Below, piece after piece: positions 21,192 to 32,306 of a stretch of DNA of 64,000 nt. A model generated the notes under the pieces. It did no database searches. It was not told where the DNA came from and was given only the letters and a program-made list of their open reading frames with translations. The first letter of the stretch is position 1. Each line of letters opens with the position of its first letter. Both the position numbers and the translations under genes were made by a program. The DNA comes from Catonia carolina (Eukaryota; Arthropoda; Insecta; Hemiptera; Achilidae): assembly GCA_035578175.1 (NCBI GenBank), contig JAQMRL010000008.1:9586883-9650882 (forward strand). Reading direction: 5' to 3'.

Positions 21192-22195
21192 ACTTTCTCT
21201 TGCCTATGTGTAGTCTATATTTAGGAAGGATAGTATTATTTTCATTTCGATTTTAAGAAATCGATTTTTCACCGGATCTACACGTTTTCAGACCCCCTGA
21301 ACCCAAAAACATGTTTTTTAGCGATTGGTGTGTGTGTGTGTGTGTTTGTGTGTGTGTGAACAGAATATCTCAAGAACGGAACATCGTACGAACTTGAAAC
21401 TTGAAACTTAAGTTAGATACTACTACCGAACCCGACACGAACATTTTCATCAAAATCGGTCAACCGGAAGTAGTAGTTTATTCGTATAACTTTTCACTTT
21501 AGTACGATTGATTTTCTCAAACATGACTCGTACGATTTATTTCTAAATCGCCTTATTTACTACAATTTTTATTCTCTACAAGATAGTTTAGGCGCCATGT
21601 CTGCTGAAATTCTTGGGGAGGCTGTTTTTCTCGTAGAGAAAAATGGTTTTTTGCAATTGCAGCCTTAATATGCATTTCAGCGCAAAAATATATATACTAC
21701 CTAATAAAAGTTGTAGACAATTTAAAATTCTAAAACTTTTATTTCAAACATTTTTTTTGTGTAACCCTTAGTTTAACGGTAATTAGTGATTTTCTGGGTT
21801 TTTTCATGAAAATCTGTAAAAAAAACAATCAATTTTTTAAGATTCGGCAGTAGTATCCATTTTACGACAAAAATGCATATAATTAAATTTATATTAAATT
21901 CATAAAAGATCTATAAATTTTATTTCAAGTTATTTCTCTACAGTCTTTTTTTATTGAGTGATGATGCCTACATAAGCCTTGGGCTTGTGAGTAAGTAATG
22001 ATATGTGGTGATTACAGATGAAAAAAATGCCAGACCTGACCGGGAATCGAACCCGGGACCCCAGCATAGTAGCCAGTTGCGCTGACCACTACACCACGGG
22101 CCGGCCAGTTTAGCATGAAAGAGTGATTTTCCATATTATTAAGCCAAACTAACATTGGTTTTCATTTTGCAACATTCACTTCATGATTAAAATTA
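21192..22195 (+). mobile_element. HINE-1 copy with a SINE-B insertion
   Basis: It starts ACTTTCTCTTGCCTATGTG after T-rich sequence and has (GT)n at 21329-21357. It is interrupted at 21953-22107 by SINE-B copy 2 and resumes with GTTTAGCATGAAAGAGTG to about 22195. The 3' subterminal repeat and stem-loop are lost. Confidence 0.82.
21953..22107 (-). mobile_element. SINE-B copy 2
   Basis: Minus orientation: TTATTGAGTGATGATGCC at the tail side, then GGGAATCGAACCCGGG (B box complement) and CACCACGGGCCGGCC at the head. Inserted in HINE-1. Confidence 0.88.
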
Positions 22196-22950
22196 GCTGA
22201 TGTTTTTTGAGTTGTCTCTTAACATCTAAAATTTTGAGGTCTGTTATTTCACTCCAATATGCCTTCTATGTCACACTGGGTTAGAAAGGGTGAACACTCC
22301 ACCTATAAATGTTATGGCGAAATATTTTATGAAACTTAACTTCTAAACTCTGAACAAAAATTAAGAAAATAAAAATAAAAACAACGATCCTAATACCATA
22401 TAATATTTGTATACATATAAGTACTTAAATTTATTTAAGACACCTTGTATATTTTATTGGAGAAGTAAAATAAATAGCATGAGCATTAAAATGAATCATT
22501 AAATTTATTTAATTTTTATTATGCCAAGGACTAACATGTGTGTAAAAATAAACACCAGTATTATGTTTACCTTTTTTTTTAAATTATATAACATTGTATG
22601 TATATGTGTGTGTGTGTGTGTGTGTGCGCGCGCGCGCACATACACTTACAGGTTGAAATAAATTTGAACTTGACCTTCATGGTTCGTTTATAATGATACT
22701 AGTAAATTTAGTCACCTTCTGATATACACGCATTAGGCCTTCTGGACTGTAGGTTAGAATATAGCATATATAGAATATATCCTTGTAAATTTAATTGGCG
22801 GTGAGTGTATGATTAACAAATTGGTGGTAATTTTTAGAATTGTCATCTATCATTTCCTTTTGTCCTTTCGTCCGTCACACCCAAATGTTAGAAACTATAA
22901 GAAATAGTGACAAATGATTTTCTGATTCATAATCTACACAATATGTTAGG
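22196..22950. other. No gene recognised; contains a TG/CG tract
   Basis: About 750 bp. The only clear item is an alternating purine-pyrimidine run, (TG)n followed by (CG)n, at 22604-22640. Confidence 0.45.
22604..22640. repeat. (TG)n(CG)n dinucleotide tract
   Basis: About 37 bp of uninterrupted alternating purine-pyrimidine sequence, TGTGTG changing to CGCGCGCG and then CACATACAC. Such composition can adopt left-handed DNA. Confidence 0.85.
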
Positions 22951-23237
22951 CCTCTTTGGCCTCTTTCACATGAGGCAGATTTAAAAAGCAAGACCTAAGC
23001 GACAGACGCTTACTGTAATATTTTTCACGGTTGATGAGTTTTGCTGTTCCACGCGGTTAGACCAATCAGAACGTTTGCCAGCATTTTCAGATTGTATGAA
23101 TGTTTCATCCTGGCAAACACTATGTGCGCATGCGTATAAGAGCCGCAGTACTGTTTGAGTCCCAGCTCCGTGTAGTTGGGAGGAATGCAGTGCGTTGTTA
23201 TAGTAGTGGGAGAATGAATGAGTGTATGAACGAATTA

Positions 23238-23885
23238 CAGTAGAACCTCTTTAATCCGGCACGTTTGGGACTCGAAGCTTGACGGATTAAAGGAAATTCC
23301 GGACTATGGAGGTTATTTATAAAAATACAGGAGTCGTATGAAAAAATAACACAATTTGCACAAGAAACTTTTACTGTATGTATTTATTATTTAAACATGG
23401 GTTATTTAAACAATATAAATCAATATATAAGTACAGGAGAAATATTAAAATGCATTTTTTAAGTACAGTACATGATGAAATAAATTTGAATACAGTATGA
23501 AATACAGTACAGTACTGTACTATTCAAGGTTTTTAGCAACAGCACTGGTAGATGGCTGGAAAAAAGATCTAATGTCTACTTGCTTCTTACGACTAGTATT
23601 TTTTTATTTAAAAAATCATTTTTTATCATATGCAAGTTCATAACTTCGGCCATACTGTATTGTTTATTTGACTCAGCAAATTTTACAAACGTGTAAAAAA
23701 GCGTACTGAGTTTACAAACTCAGAGCGTGACGCTTTGTGCCTCTTGAGTGTCGGCGGTAGCTGTCGGGTTGCTCACTTTACAATGTTCATTGTGAAGGCA
23801 ATTCTATAATTTTTGTCTATTGCCGTTGATGCCGGATTATAGACAATTCCAGACTATAGAATGCCGGATTAAGGAGGTTTTACTG
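23238..23885 (-). mobile_element. pogo/Tigger-like non-autonomous transposon
   Basis: TIRs CAGTAGAACCTCTTTAATCC and its inverted counterpart ending GGAGGTTTTACTG, with TA at 23236-23237 and 23886-23887. Subterminal copies of the GCCGGATTA motif are also present. It retains only a short transposase C-terminus on the minus strand. Confidence 0.85.
23520..23597 (-). pseudogene. pogo-like transposase C-terminal tail
   Basis: The minus strand reads RKKQVDIRSFFQPSTSAVAK and stops at 23520-23522. QVDIRSFF is a version of the (Q)xxIxxFF C-terminal motif of pogo transposases. Nothing upstream of it is recognisable. Confidence 0.65.
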
Positions 23886-24545
23886 TAGTAGGTTTCACAG
23901 CTGCTGCATTTGTAGTGATAGCGTGTACTAACTAGACCAAAAACATATTCTTATCATCTTGCGCATTAATTTAACAAATACCTACCGGGTTATTAACTTG
24001 GTCGGATTCATAATATTTAACTTACCATTTTATATCAAAACATGTAAATAAATAATTGTAATAAATACAAACAAATATGTTAAATACGGAAAGTTTAAAA
24101 ACGAATGTTTTGTATCAGAGTAATACAACAATTGTTCTCCCAGCATGCGTCACTCATTCATTATACCTCACCCGGTACCCTTCACCCCACAACTACACGG
24201 AACTGGGACTCACTCGTAGTTCACTCGTGTCTTGCATCTCGTACTGAACACATCGATTATAAAGCGCGTTAACATGCAATATTAATAATATAATCAGCTG
24301 ATTGTAGGCCTATGTTCATAGGTTATATTGTTATTGAAAGACCAAAAAAAAATAGCTGACGAAATATATAACAGAGGTAGGAGAGCAAGTGTTGGCAAAG
24401 TTGCTGGCAAGTGATTGGCTAGCTATGAAGTGGGTAGGGGATATGCGTACGTTCAGAGCTCATTAGCCCTGAAAAATAATATAGGGGCAGTAATTCCATT
24501 AATTTAGTATTACCCTGTTCACACGGTCACACAGAATCAAAACGT

Positions 24546-25071
24546 CTGCCTTCTTGTTCTCTCCCTTACAGTTGAATTGGCAATGATCACTCGCCTATTT
24601 ATATTACAATCACTATAGTAATTGTAATTTATAATATTTTTTGTGACATTGTCTACCCATAAACTGTATTATTCTTATGGAAATAAATGATTAATACTTT
24701 GAATTTAAAATTCATGATACATCACCCTACCAGTAAAAAAAACATGTTATTTGTTTTAATAACATTATAATTTACATTATGATATTTTTACTTCCTGCCG
24801 GAAGTAAAGTGGTCTTTCATAACCAAATATTTTGATGAGTACGAGACAATAATATTAATATTTTTATATAGGTAGTATAAATATATATACTGGATATTGC
24901 GCGTGGACTTATTAATTACCTCAAAAGTTAATTTAACTTTCTTACATGCGCTTCAATAAACGTTCTAATAGGTTTTTCCCAGTAATAAAATACAATTTTT
25001 CTTATGTTTTCCTTGTTAGCACTGTTTCCCGCTAATTTAATTCAGAATGATTCTTTTTTTTACTTTCTTTT
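24546..25071. other. No gene or repeat recognised
   Basis: About 525 bp of AT-rich sequence with no supported feature. Confidence 0.4.
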
Positions 25072-25390
25072 GCCTATATGAATATATGAAGGAATGTATT
25101 GTTTTCATGTCGATTTTTTGAAATCGAGTTGTCACCGGATATACTACACGTTTTCAGACCCCCTGAACCCAAAAAACATGTTTTTTAGCGATTGTTCTGT
25201 GTCTGTGTTTGAACAGAATATCTCAAGGACGGAACATCTTCTTAAGTTAATGAAACTTAAGTTAGATACCACTAGAATACTTGACATGAATATTTTCATC
25301 AAAATCGGTCAACCGGAAGTAGTAGTTTACTCGTGCCATTTTTCGTTTTTTTGCGATTTTTTAAAAATCGCCTCGTTTACTACGACCAAA
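25072..25390 (+). mobile_element. HINE-1 5' fragment
   Basis: It begins ACTTTCTTTTGCCTATATGA after a T run, follows the family through CGGTCAACCGGAAGTAGTAG and ends near TTTACTACG. The GT tract is reduced to TGTGTCTGTGTTTG. Confidence 0.8.
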
Positions 25391-25442
25391 CTATTGATAT
25401 GATTTTAAAGGAAACTAAACGGAAAATTACACATATTTTCTT

Positions 25443-25643
25443 CTCTATAAACGACAAGGTATCCCAGTACAGAATGCAGTGATTACAGCGTGTAAATGCG
25501 GGAGGATAGGATACCTAAGCAGACACTGGGCTATAAGCCGGAGGGCAGGAGAGTACGAGGACGCCCGAGAAAGAGATGGGCAGATTTGAGAGGTTCGGTA
25601 CAGGCAGAGATCCCTAATCCTTGAAAGGCAGAAGAAGAAGAAG
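25443..25643 (+). mobile_element. LINE-AAG copy b, 5'-truncated
   Basis: A 201-bp LINE 3' end (GGATACCTAAGCAGACACTG, GAGAAAGAGATGGGCAGA) with the tail (AAG)4. The 10-bp target duplication ATATTTTCTT lies at 25433-25442 and 25644-25653. This copy fixes the element's 3' end and shows that the AAG tail is intrinsic. Confidence 0.9.
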
Positions 25644-25659
25644 ATATTTTCTTAATTTT

Positions 25660-26374
25660 CACAGCTCCTCCATGACGAAATTTATCTGTTAACATTTTCT
25701 ACCGACGATTAGTTTAGCCCATTTTTTTTAAAAAAACTACATCAAAATTGGTCTATTCATTGAATAGATATATTATTACGGGTGTTTCATACTCAAGGAA
25801 GTTTGCTGACACAATTTTTAGTTGTCTACTGTAGGCCTACATTAAAAATTTTATAATATGCCCTACAGTATAATCCGCTTATTATTTTTTTTTAGGGACA
25901 GCTCCGTGTTAGAGTGTGAGACTGAAAATCGTCTTAACTTAGATACGAATAAAATAGGCCTAATCCCTAATGAGAAATAATTTTTATAGAGATTGTTTAA
26001 GTAACGCAGTTTATATATGACGCGGTATGTCTGAAATTGTTTTGCCACCATGACATTTAAAATTTTTATAAACCAGTGTTTTATTTGGCTTCAATCCAAA
26101 AAGATACCGGTATTCCTTTAGCAGCGGTGGTAAAACATTTTCTTCTCACGATTAAGCGACTTCTCCATTAAATTACCCTGCTTCTTTACATATCTAAAGT
26201 TAAACAATTCCGTAATGTGTTTTAAGTCGGTTGACTAAACCGTTGGTACTTTTTAAATCAGTAATATGGAGTTGTTTTGCAATTTCGAGTAATTTTTTTT
26301 GTTAAAATGAAAGCATGACTAATCGAAAACTAAGTGGCAACTGAATTGTCAAAACTACCATGCGGCTATTTCTT
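25660..26374. other. No gene or repeat recognised
   Basis: About 700 bp of AT-rich sequence. No splice-bounded open frame convincing enough to call an exon. Confidence 0.4.
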
Positions 26375-26830
26375 TTGTAATTTTTTTTTTTTGATTATGG
26401 CTTTAATTTTTGTTGTAGAACTTCAGTACAGACTACATTATCAAAGTTGTAGATAATTAAAAATCCTATAACTTAATTTTAAATATTTTTCTACTGTGTT
26501 TAGTTTAGCTTCAATTAGTGCATTTCTGTATTTTCTTATTCAAATCTTTATTCTTATTAATCTAACTTTCTTATTCGCTGGCGTAGTGGTTAGCGCAACT
26601 GGCTTCTACACCGGGGTCCCGGGTTCGATTCCCGGTCAGGTCTGGCATTTTTTCATCACTCATTTTCATCTATCATCCTTCTCACCGTCTGCATTAGCAG
26701 TAATTGCAAAACAAACGGATGTTAAAAAAAAATCGAATCTGTAAAAAAATTGGTTTATTTAAACATTGCGAATTTAATATAAATTTTACGACAAAAGTAT
26801 GTATAACTAAAGTCTATTTTTTTAATTTTT
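26375..26830 (+). mobile_element. Old HINE-1 internal fragment with a SINE insertion
   Basis: Diverged family sequence before (AAAGTTGTAGATAATTAAAA, GTTTAGCTTCAATTAGTG) and after (ATAAATTTTACGACAAAAG) the SINE at 26577-26735. Both termini are absent. Confidence 0.6.
26577..26735 (+). mobile_element. Chimeric SINE: SINE-B head with SINE-D tail
   Basis: The head (GGCGTAGTGGTTAGCGCAAC, B box GGTTCGATTCCCGG) is of the SINE-B type. The 3' part (CATCCTTCTCACCGTCTGCA, then TTAGCAGTAATTG) is the SINE-D tail seen at 5415 and 6410. Confidence 0.75.
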
Positions 26831-27122
26831 ATTCCATTATAAATAAAATTATAAAAGCTGTGTACTCTAATGAAGAACGGAAAAGAAGCTCTAACGCAAT
26901 GAAAAATTATTTGGAAATATCAAGAATAAGAACATCAAGAAAATGGATAACATCCATCAGACAAAATTAAGGATTTACCAAACTTAAAGAACTTATGTAG
27001 TCCTATAACGCTTTAAAAAAAATAAAATGATTAAACGGTTAAAAAACGAGTAAGAACACTTACCAATTGAGAAGTATTTTGGTGGCTTTACCACATCGTA
27101 AGCTCATTACAATACTTGAAAT

Positions 27123-27270
27123 TACACAATTAACATTTATTTTATCAGAGATGTAAACCTCCCCTGTATGTCATGAAAATTACTGGAATTTTTTGGCCGA
27201 TTCCATTAATTGTTATGGCGTGCAGAGCAGGTTTACATCTCTAATAAAATAAATCTCATTAAATTGTGTA
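27123..27270. mobile_element. Short hairpin MITE
   Basis: A 148-bp inverted repeat. The outer ends are TACACAATT and AATTGTGTA; the inner arms are CAGAGATGTAAACCT and AGGTTTACATCTCTA with T/A-rich stems. No coding capacity; target duplication unclear. Confidence 0.68.
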
Positions 27271-27373
27271 CTTAGGTTTTCGGGCCAGCCAAGTCAGTCA
27301 GCTGGTAGAAAGTCGCTATTATTTGTTAAGTAACACCGGTTGGGCAAGCGACTTTGTATGGTGACCAGTTGAC

Positions 27374-27438
27374 ATGTATAAAATTAAAATTAAATTTTTT
27401 ACAACGTCAGTCTCGTTATTTAATAGCCACACCTCGTA
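27374..27438 (+). mobile_element. Solo 3' end of the 19392-type mariner
   Basis: GTATAAAATTAAAATTAAAT then CGTCAGTCTCGTTATTTAAT and ending CACACCTCG before TA is nearly identical to the right end of the mariner at 19392-20318. No other part of the element is present. Confidence 0.78.
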
Positions 27439-27602
27439 TTTTACTCGGTGAGACCGTGATTCCAAATACAGGCTTTATCTTTCATTTTATAGTTTATTTT
27501 ATAGTTATTTTTATAGTTATGGTTTTTTTATAGTTTATTTATAGTTTTATTTTATCTATTGTAGAATAGTGTAATATACTAAAATTAAGCTACTTTTAAA
27601 TA

Positions 27603-27928
27603 CCCACCCGGTTGGTCTAGGAGTAACGTCGTCGCCGCTAGTCAGCTGTCTAACAGCTGATTTTCGGAGACGAAGGTTCCTGGTTCAAATCCTAGTAAAG
27701 GTAGTTACTTTTATACGGATTTAAATACTAGACAGTGGTTACCGGTGTACTTTGATGGTTGGGTTTCAATTAACCATACTCTCTCAGGAATGGTCGGCCT
27801 GAGTCTGTACAAGACTACACCTCATTTACACGTCATACATATCATCCTCATCTCATTGGGTCATGGGGTTGCTTATTGTTCTAAATTGAACAGATTGCAA
27901 CGTACACACATTAGGAATGAAAAGAAAA
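27603..27928 (+). mobile_element. SINE-A copy 5, next to a host exon
   Basis: Complete head (CCACCCGGTTGGTCTAGGAG), B box GGTTCAAATCCTAG, body and A-rich tail. The target duplication ACTTTTAAATA lies at 27592-27602 and 27929-27939. The SINE ends 38 bp before the exon at 27967. Confidence 0.9.
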
Positions 27929-27966
27929 ACTTTTAAATAAAATTAATTATTGTCGTTTGTTCACAG

Positions 27967-28024
27967 GGAAATCTCTTCCAGTCAGACTGACTTTTTCAAA
28001 ATGTTAGACGAGAAGATTGAAAGC
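27967..28024 (+). CDS. Internal coding exon of an unidentified host gene
   Basis: A 58-nt exon preceded by a pyrimidine-rich acceptor (ATTGTCGTTTGTTCACAG) and followed by a consensus donor (GC|GTAAGTATT). Only one frame is open. The first base completes a codon from an upstream exon; from 27968 it encodes EISSSQTDFFKMLDEKIES and ends in phase 0. The other two frames hit stops. The next exon (60954) also starts in phase 0, so the join reads KIES-GPDYDSNCEYEMA without interruption. The peptide is polar and probably cytoplasmic, with no signal or membrane segment. I do not recognise the protein. Upstream exons are not identified in the window; with only one base carried over, the preceding exon should end in phase 2. 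Confidence 0.75.
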
Positions 28025-28372
28025 GTAAGTATTCATTTAATATTTTATAAAATCATTATAATACTGTCTGTATTTTTATTATAATACTTTAGAAATTACA
28101 TAAATCTTTGCGAATAATTTGAAGGTTATCCTTTTGGCTTTGAGACAAGAATATATTTTTCTTAAAATTAATTACCGCTTGTTCACACGAACCTTACCGT
28201 TTTAATAATACTTAAGAGTTAAGTCATCTCCAATTACTAAAATCTGTTAGAAAATTGCCAGCGTTCTGTTTATTTTATTTTGTTCTTTAGCTGTTAAAAA
28301 TGAAAATTATAGTGTGATAAAAAAAATCGTGCGTCGCAAAAATACTTTTAAATACAATTTTTACTTTCTCTT
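28025..28372. other. 5' part of the intron, no repeat recognised
   Basis: About 350 bp after the donor, AT-rich, with no repeat shared with the window and no ORF. Confidence 0.5.
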
Positions 28373-29125
28373 GCCCTGTATGAATAGGCTATGTAGGGAA
28401 GGAAAGTACTTTGTTTTCTTGTCGATTTTTTCAAATTGAGTTTTCACTAAAAATACATGTTTTCAGGCTTCCTTAACCAAAAAAATAGTTTTTAGGGATT
28501 TGTGTGTGTGTGAACCACTACGGGATCTGACACGAACATTTTCATTAAAATCGGTCAACCGAAAGTAGTTTATTCGTGCGATTTTTAACTTTTTTTGCGA
28601 TTATCTCAAAAACGACTCCTTTGTTTTCTTTTTAAATCGCTTCATTTGCTACATTTTTTCTAAAATATAGGGTAAGCGCCATGTCTTCTGGAATTTTTGG
28701 GGAGGTATTGCTCTCGTAGAAAAAATAATTTTTTTAAGATTTCGGCCATAATATGAATTTTATGGCAAAAGCGCATTATGTAATCAAAGTTGTAGAAAAT
28801 TAAAAATCTTACGACTTTTATTTTAAAAATTGTTTTGTACAGCGCTTAGTTTAGTGGCAATTAGTGATTTTCTGAGTTTTTTTTCATCAAAATCTGGAAA
28901 AATCAAGATATTTTAATATCGCATCCTTAGTATTCATTTTATGACAGAAACATTTATAATTTGGCCCTTAAGTTATAAGAAATAAAAATATGTACAACTT
29001 TTATTTCAAGAATTTTCTTGTACGGCGGTTAGTTTAGCATGAATTAATGATTTATAAGTCGAACAGAGGTTGATTTTTATTTTGCGTCATTCACTGTTGA
29101 TTAAAATGAAATCCTTATAATGCAT
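28373..29125 (+). mobile_element. HINE-1 copy, diverged, 3'-truncated
   Basis: It starts ACTTTCTCTTGCCCTGTATG after a T run and keeps the family order with internal deletions. It ends near CATTCACTGTTGATTAAAAT without the 3' stem-loop. (GT)n is reduced to about 5 units at 28501. Confidence 0.8.
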
Positions 29126-29296
29126 ACTGCAACTTAAAATCAATTATATTTCATATAATAAATTTATACAATAAATTTCACTAACCTTTTTAAAGCTGCT
29201 TTGATTTCTACTATATGTCACTTACACGTGTTCGGTGGATCCACCATCCTCAGAAACACGTGTAAATGACACATAGTAGAAAACAAAGCAGCTTAA

Positions 29297-29477
29297 GGGG
29301 GGGGGGGTATGATGGTTTTGACTGAAATTTTTTATTTTTGGTTTTTACTTTCACTTGCCTATATGAATATATAGGAAGGAAAGTATTGTTTTCATGTCGA
29401 TTTTTCGAAATCGAGTTTTCACCGGATCTATACGTTTTCAGACCCCCTGAACCCAAAAAACATGTTTTTAGCGATTG

Positions 29478-29512
<35 letters not shown>

Positions 29513-30915
29513 CAGAATATCTCAAGAACGGAACATCGTACGAACTTGAAACTTGAAACTTAAGTTACATACCACTACCGGACGCGACACGAACATTTTC
29601 ATCAAAATCGGTCAACCGGAAGTAGTAGTTTATTCGTATAATTTTTCAGTTTTTTGCGATTTTCTCAAAAACTGGTCCTACGATTTTTTTTAAAATCGCC
29701 TATTTTACTCAATTTTTTATTCTCTACAAGATAGGGTAGGCGCCATGTTTGCTGAAATTCTCAGTGAGGCTGTTTTCACGTAAAAACGTTGTTTTTTTAA
29801 GATTACGGCTTTAATATAAATTTTAGCGCAAAAACTTATATAATAAAAGTTGTAGAGAATTTAAAAACCTACAACTTCTGTTTCAAACATTTTTTTGTAT
29901 AACGCTTAGTTTAGCGGTAATTTGCGATTTTCTGTTTTTTTTTCTCACGAAAACGTGAGAAAAATCGATTTTTTAAACATTTCGGTCTTAGTATGCATTT
30001 TACGACAAAAGTGTATATAATTAAATTTATAGAAAATTAAAAGATCTACAACTTTTGTTTAGAGCATTTTTCTCTACAGAGCCTAGTTTAGCGTGAAAGC
30101 GTGATTTTCCGTATTTTTTAGCCAAACTGAGTTCGATTGTCATTTTGCGTCATTTACTCATGATTAAAATAAGGTTATGTTTTTGAGGTTAGTTTATGTT
30201 TATTTCTTATATTTTATCACTAATGTCAAATTATATTGTAAATTATTTGCATTGGCAAGAGAAAGTTGTGTGAGTGTTTCACACCAGATTTTTATGTTTT
30301 CAATAGTTTAAACCTAGATCGTCCACAAAAACATTAAATTACGACAAAAAAATTTTTTAATGAAAAAAATTTAAGTTTTTGTCAGGTGTACCCTAAAAAA
30401 ATTAACATGTCGCCAAGAACAAATATTTTTCTTATTTTTATATTGCTCGTTTTAGTGCAAAAAGAAATTTAGTTTTTTTTCAATATCTGCTTCACTATTT
30501 TTAAGATTCTCCGCTGTTGGTGCAGCTTTCTAACCAACTATTGATGGGAAATTAAACTTGTTTGTGTACATTTTGCTTTTCATTTGTGCCTTTTCCTGGC
30601 TGAAACTTTTTACCAGTTAATTAGCATATATATACACATTCACCGACATTGTTTTTGTTTTACTCCCTCAGGTGCTCAAAAAATTAGTAATATACAAAAA
30701 ACGTATAAAAAAAATTGTAAAAATTTTATGTTATTCGTTATTCTTTTAAAAACTTTATGGTCAACAGATTAAATTGAAAAAAAAATCAGTAGCTAAAACC
30801 ACCCTACAACTATAAGTGTGTAAAGTTTCATTTTCGTATCTTTCATCAATCCTACGAAAAATGAGCCTAAAAATAGCAAATTTAACATTGGCGGGATACA
30901 AAGTACAGTCTCCCC
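29297..30915. mobile_element. TTAA-1 element (piggyBac-type, non-autonomous)
   Basis: Bordered by TTAA at 29293-29296 and 30916-30919. The right end ...GACTGTACTTTGTATCCC (inverted) starts GGGGAGACTGTA; the left starts GGGGGGGGTATGATGG. A second copy starts at 46075 with GGTGAGACTGTATGATGGG. Without the HINE-1 insertion it is about 670 bp, non-coding. Confidence 0.68.
29347..30288 (+). mobile_element. HINE-1 copy, full length, in TTAA-1
   Basis: ACTTTCACTTGCCTATATGA to CACACCAGA, with T runs on both sides and (GT)n at 29480-29509. Comparison with the uninterrupted TTAA-1 copy at 46075 shows the insertion is in a T-rich spot (ATTTTCGGTTATGTATG in the other copy). Confidence 0.9.
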
Positions 30916-30974
30916 TTAAAAAGGTTAGTGAAATTTATTGTATGAAATATAATTGATTAAAATTAGATTTTTTT

Positions 30975-31948
30975 ACTTTCTCTTGCCTATATGAATATAT
31001 AGGAAGGAAAGTATTGTTTTCATGTCGATTTTTCGAAATCGAGTTTTCACCGGATCTATACGTTTTCAGACCCCCTGAACCCAAAAAACATGTTTTTAGC
31101 GATTGGTCTGTGTGTGTGTGTCTGTGTGTGTGTGTGTGTCTGTGTGTGTGTGTGTGTGTGTGTCTGTGTGTGAATAGAATATCTCAAGAACGGAACATCG
31201 TACGAACTTGAAACTTAAAACTTAAGTTACATACCACTACCGGACGCGACACGAACATTTTCATCAAAATCGGTCAACCGGAAGTAGTAGTTTATTCGTA
31301 TAATTTTTCACTTTTTTGCGATTTTCTCAAAAACTAGTCCTACGATTTTTTTTAAAATCGCCTATTTTACTCAATTTTTTATTCTCTACAAGATAGGGTA
31401 GGCGCCATGTCTGCTGAAATTCTCGGTGAGGCTCTTTTTACGTAAAAACGTTGTTTTTTTAAGATTACGGCTTTAATATAAATTTTAGCGCAAAAACTTA
31501 TATAATAAAAGTTGTAGAGAATTTAAAAACCTACAACTTATGTTTCAAACATTTTTTTGTATGACGCTTAGTTTAGCGGTAATTTGCGATTTTCTGTTTT
31601 TTTCTCACGAAAACGTGAGAAAAATCGATTTTTTTAACATTTCGGTCTTAGTATGCATTTTACGACAAAAGTGTATATAATAAAAGTTATAGAAAATTAA
31701 AAGATCTACAACTTTTGTTTAGAGAATTTTTCTCTACAGAGCCTAGTTTAGCGTGAAAGTGTGATTTTCCGTTTTTTTTAAGCCAAATTGAGTTCGATTT
31801 TCATTTTGCGTCTTCCACTCATGATTAAAATAAGGTTATGTTTTTGAGGTTAGTTTTTGTTCATTTCTAATGTTTTAATACTAATGTTAGGTTTATTGTT
31901 AATTATTTGCATTGGCAAGAGAAAGTTGTGTGAGTGTTTCACACCAGA
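30975..31948 (+). mobile_element. HINE-1 copy, full length
   Basis: ACTTTCTCTTGCCTATATGA to CACACCAGA, flanked by TTTTTTT and TTTTT. Long GT tract (31109-31169) with TCTG interruptions. Close to consensus. Confidence 0.92.
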
Positions 31949-32306
31949 TTTTTAAATAATAGGATATTGCGTATACAGGTAGTTTTCCTTGTTATCCTGT
32001 ACTAGAGTGCTGCTATTATTTAATTTTTTTTATTTTGCTTATTTTGGTTGATTGAAATAGTCTAAAACTTTGTAACTTAACCCAGTTGTTTATTACATTT
32101 TTATTGTGATACAAAAAGGGATCACATTGCTCTGAATTGTAAAATCATTCCAGCAGGCCATGTGACCCAAACGTTTGTCACAACTTTATTTTACAAAAAA
32201 ACAAATTAAGTAAAATAAGAAGAAAAATAAATAAAATATGAAAAAATAAAAAAAGTACAACGCCCCAGCTGTAAGTGTCACAAAATTTAGTGTGGCAGTC
32301 AACGTG
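31949..32306. other. No gene or repeat recognised
   Basis: About 360 bp of AT-rich sequence between HINE-1 and a local duplication. Confidence 0.4.

Larger units (their letters stand above)
22960..24545. mobile_element. Candidate DNA element with long degenerate inverted ends
   Basis: GAGTCCCAG(C/T)TCCGTGTAGTTG at about 23156 is repeated inverted at about 24190-24212. Neighbouring blocks also pair: ACCAATCAGAACGTTTGCCAGC with GCCAATCACTTGCCAGC, and GAATGAATGAGTG on both sides. The arms cover roughly 23060-23235 and 24140-24430, with outer limits near 22960 and 24545. No transposase was seen. A pogo-like element is inserted at 23238. Confidence 0.5.
29137..30962. mobile_element. Hairpin MITE hosting a TTAA element that hosts HINE-1
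   Basis: Inverted arms: 29137-29242 pairs with 29262-29296 plus 30916-30962 (AACACGTGTAAATGACA; AAGGTTAGTGAAATTTATTG). The right arm is split at TTAA by the TTAA-1 element, which is itself split by HINE-1. The loop is CGGTGGATCCACCATCCTCAG. Confidence 0.7.

Noticed and set aside
29250..29296. Rho-independent terminator-like hairpin followed by a G run
   Set aside because: A eukaryotic context; it is the inner part of a hairpin MITE.
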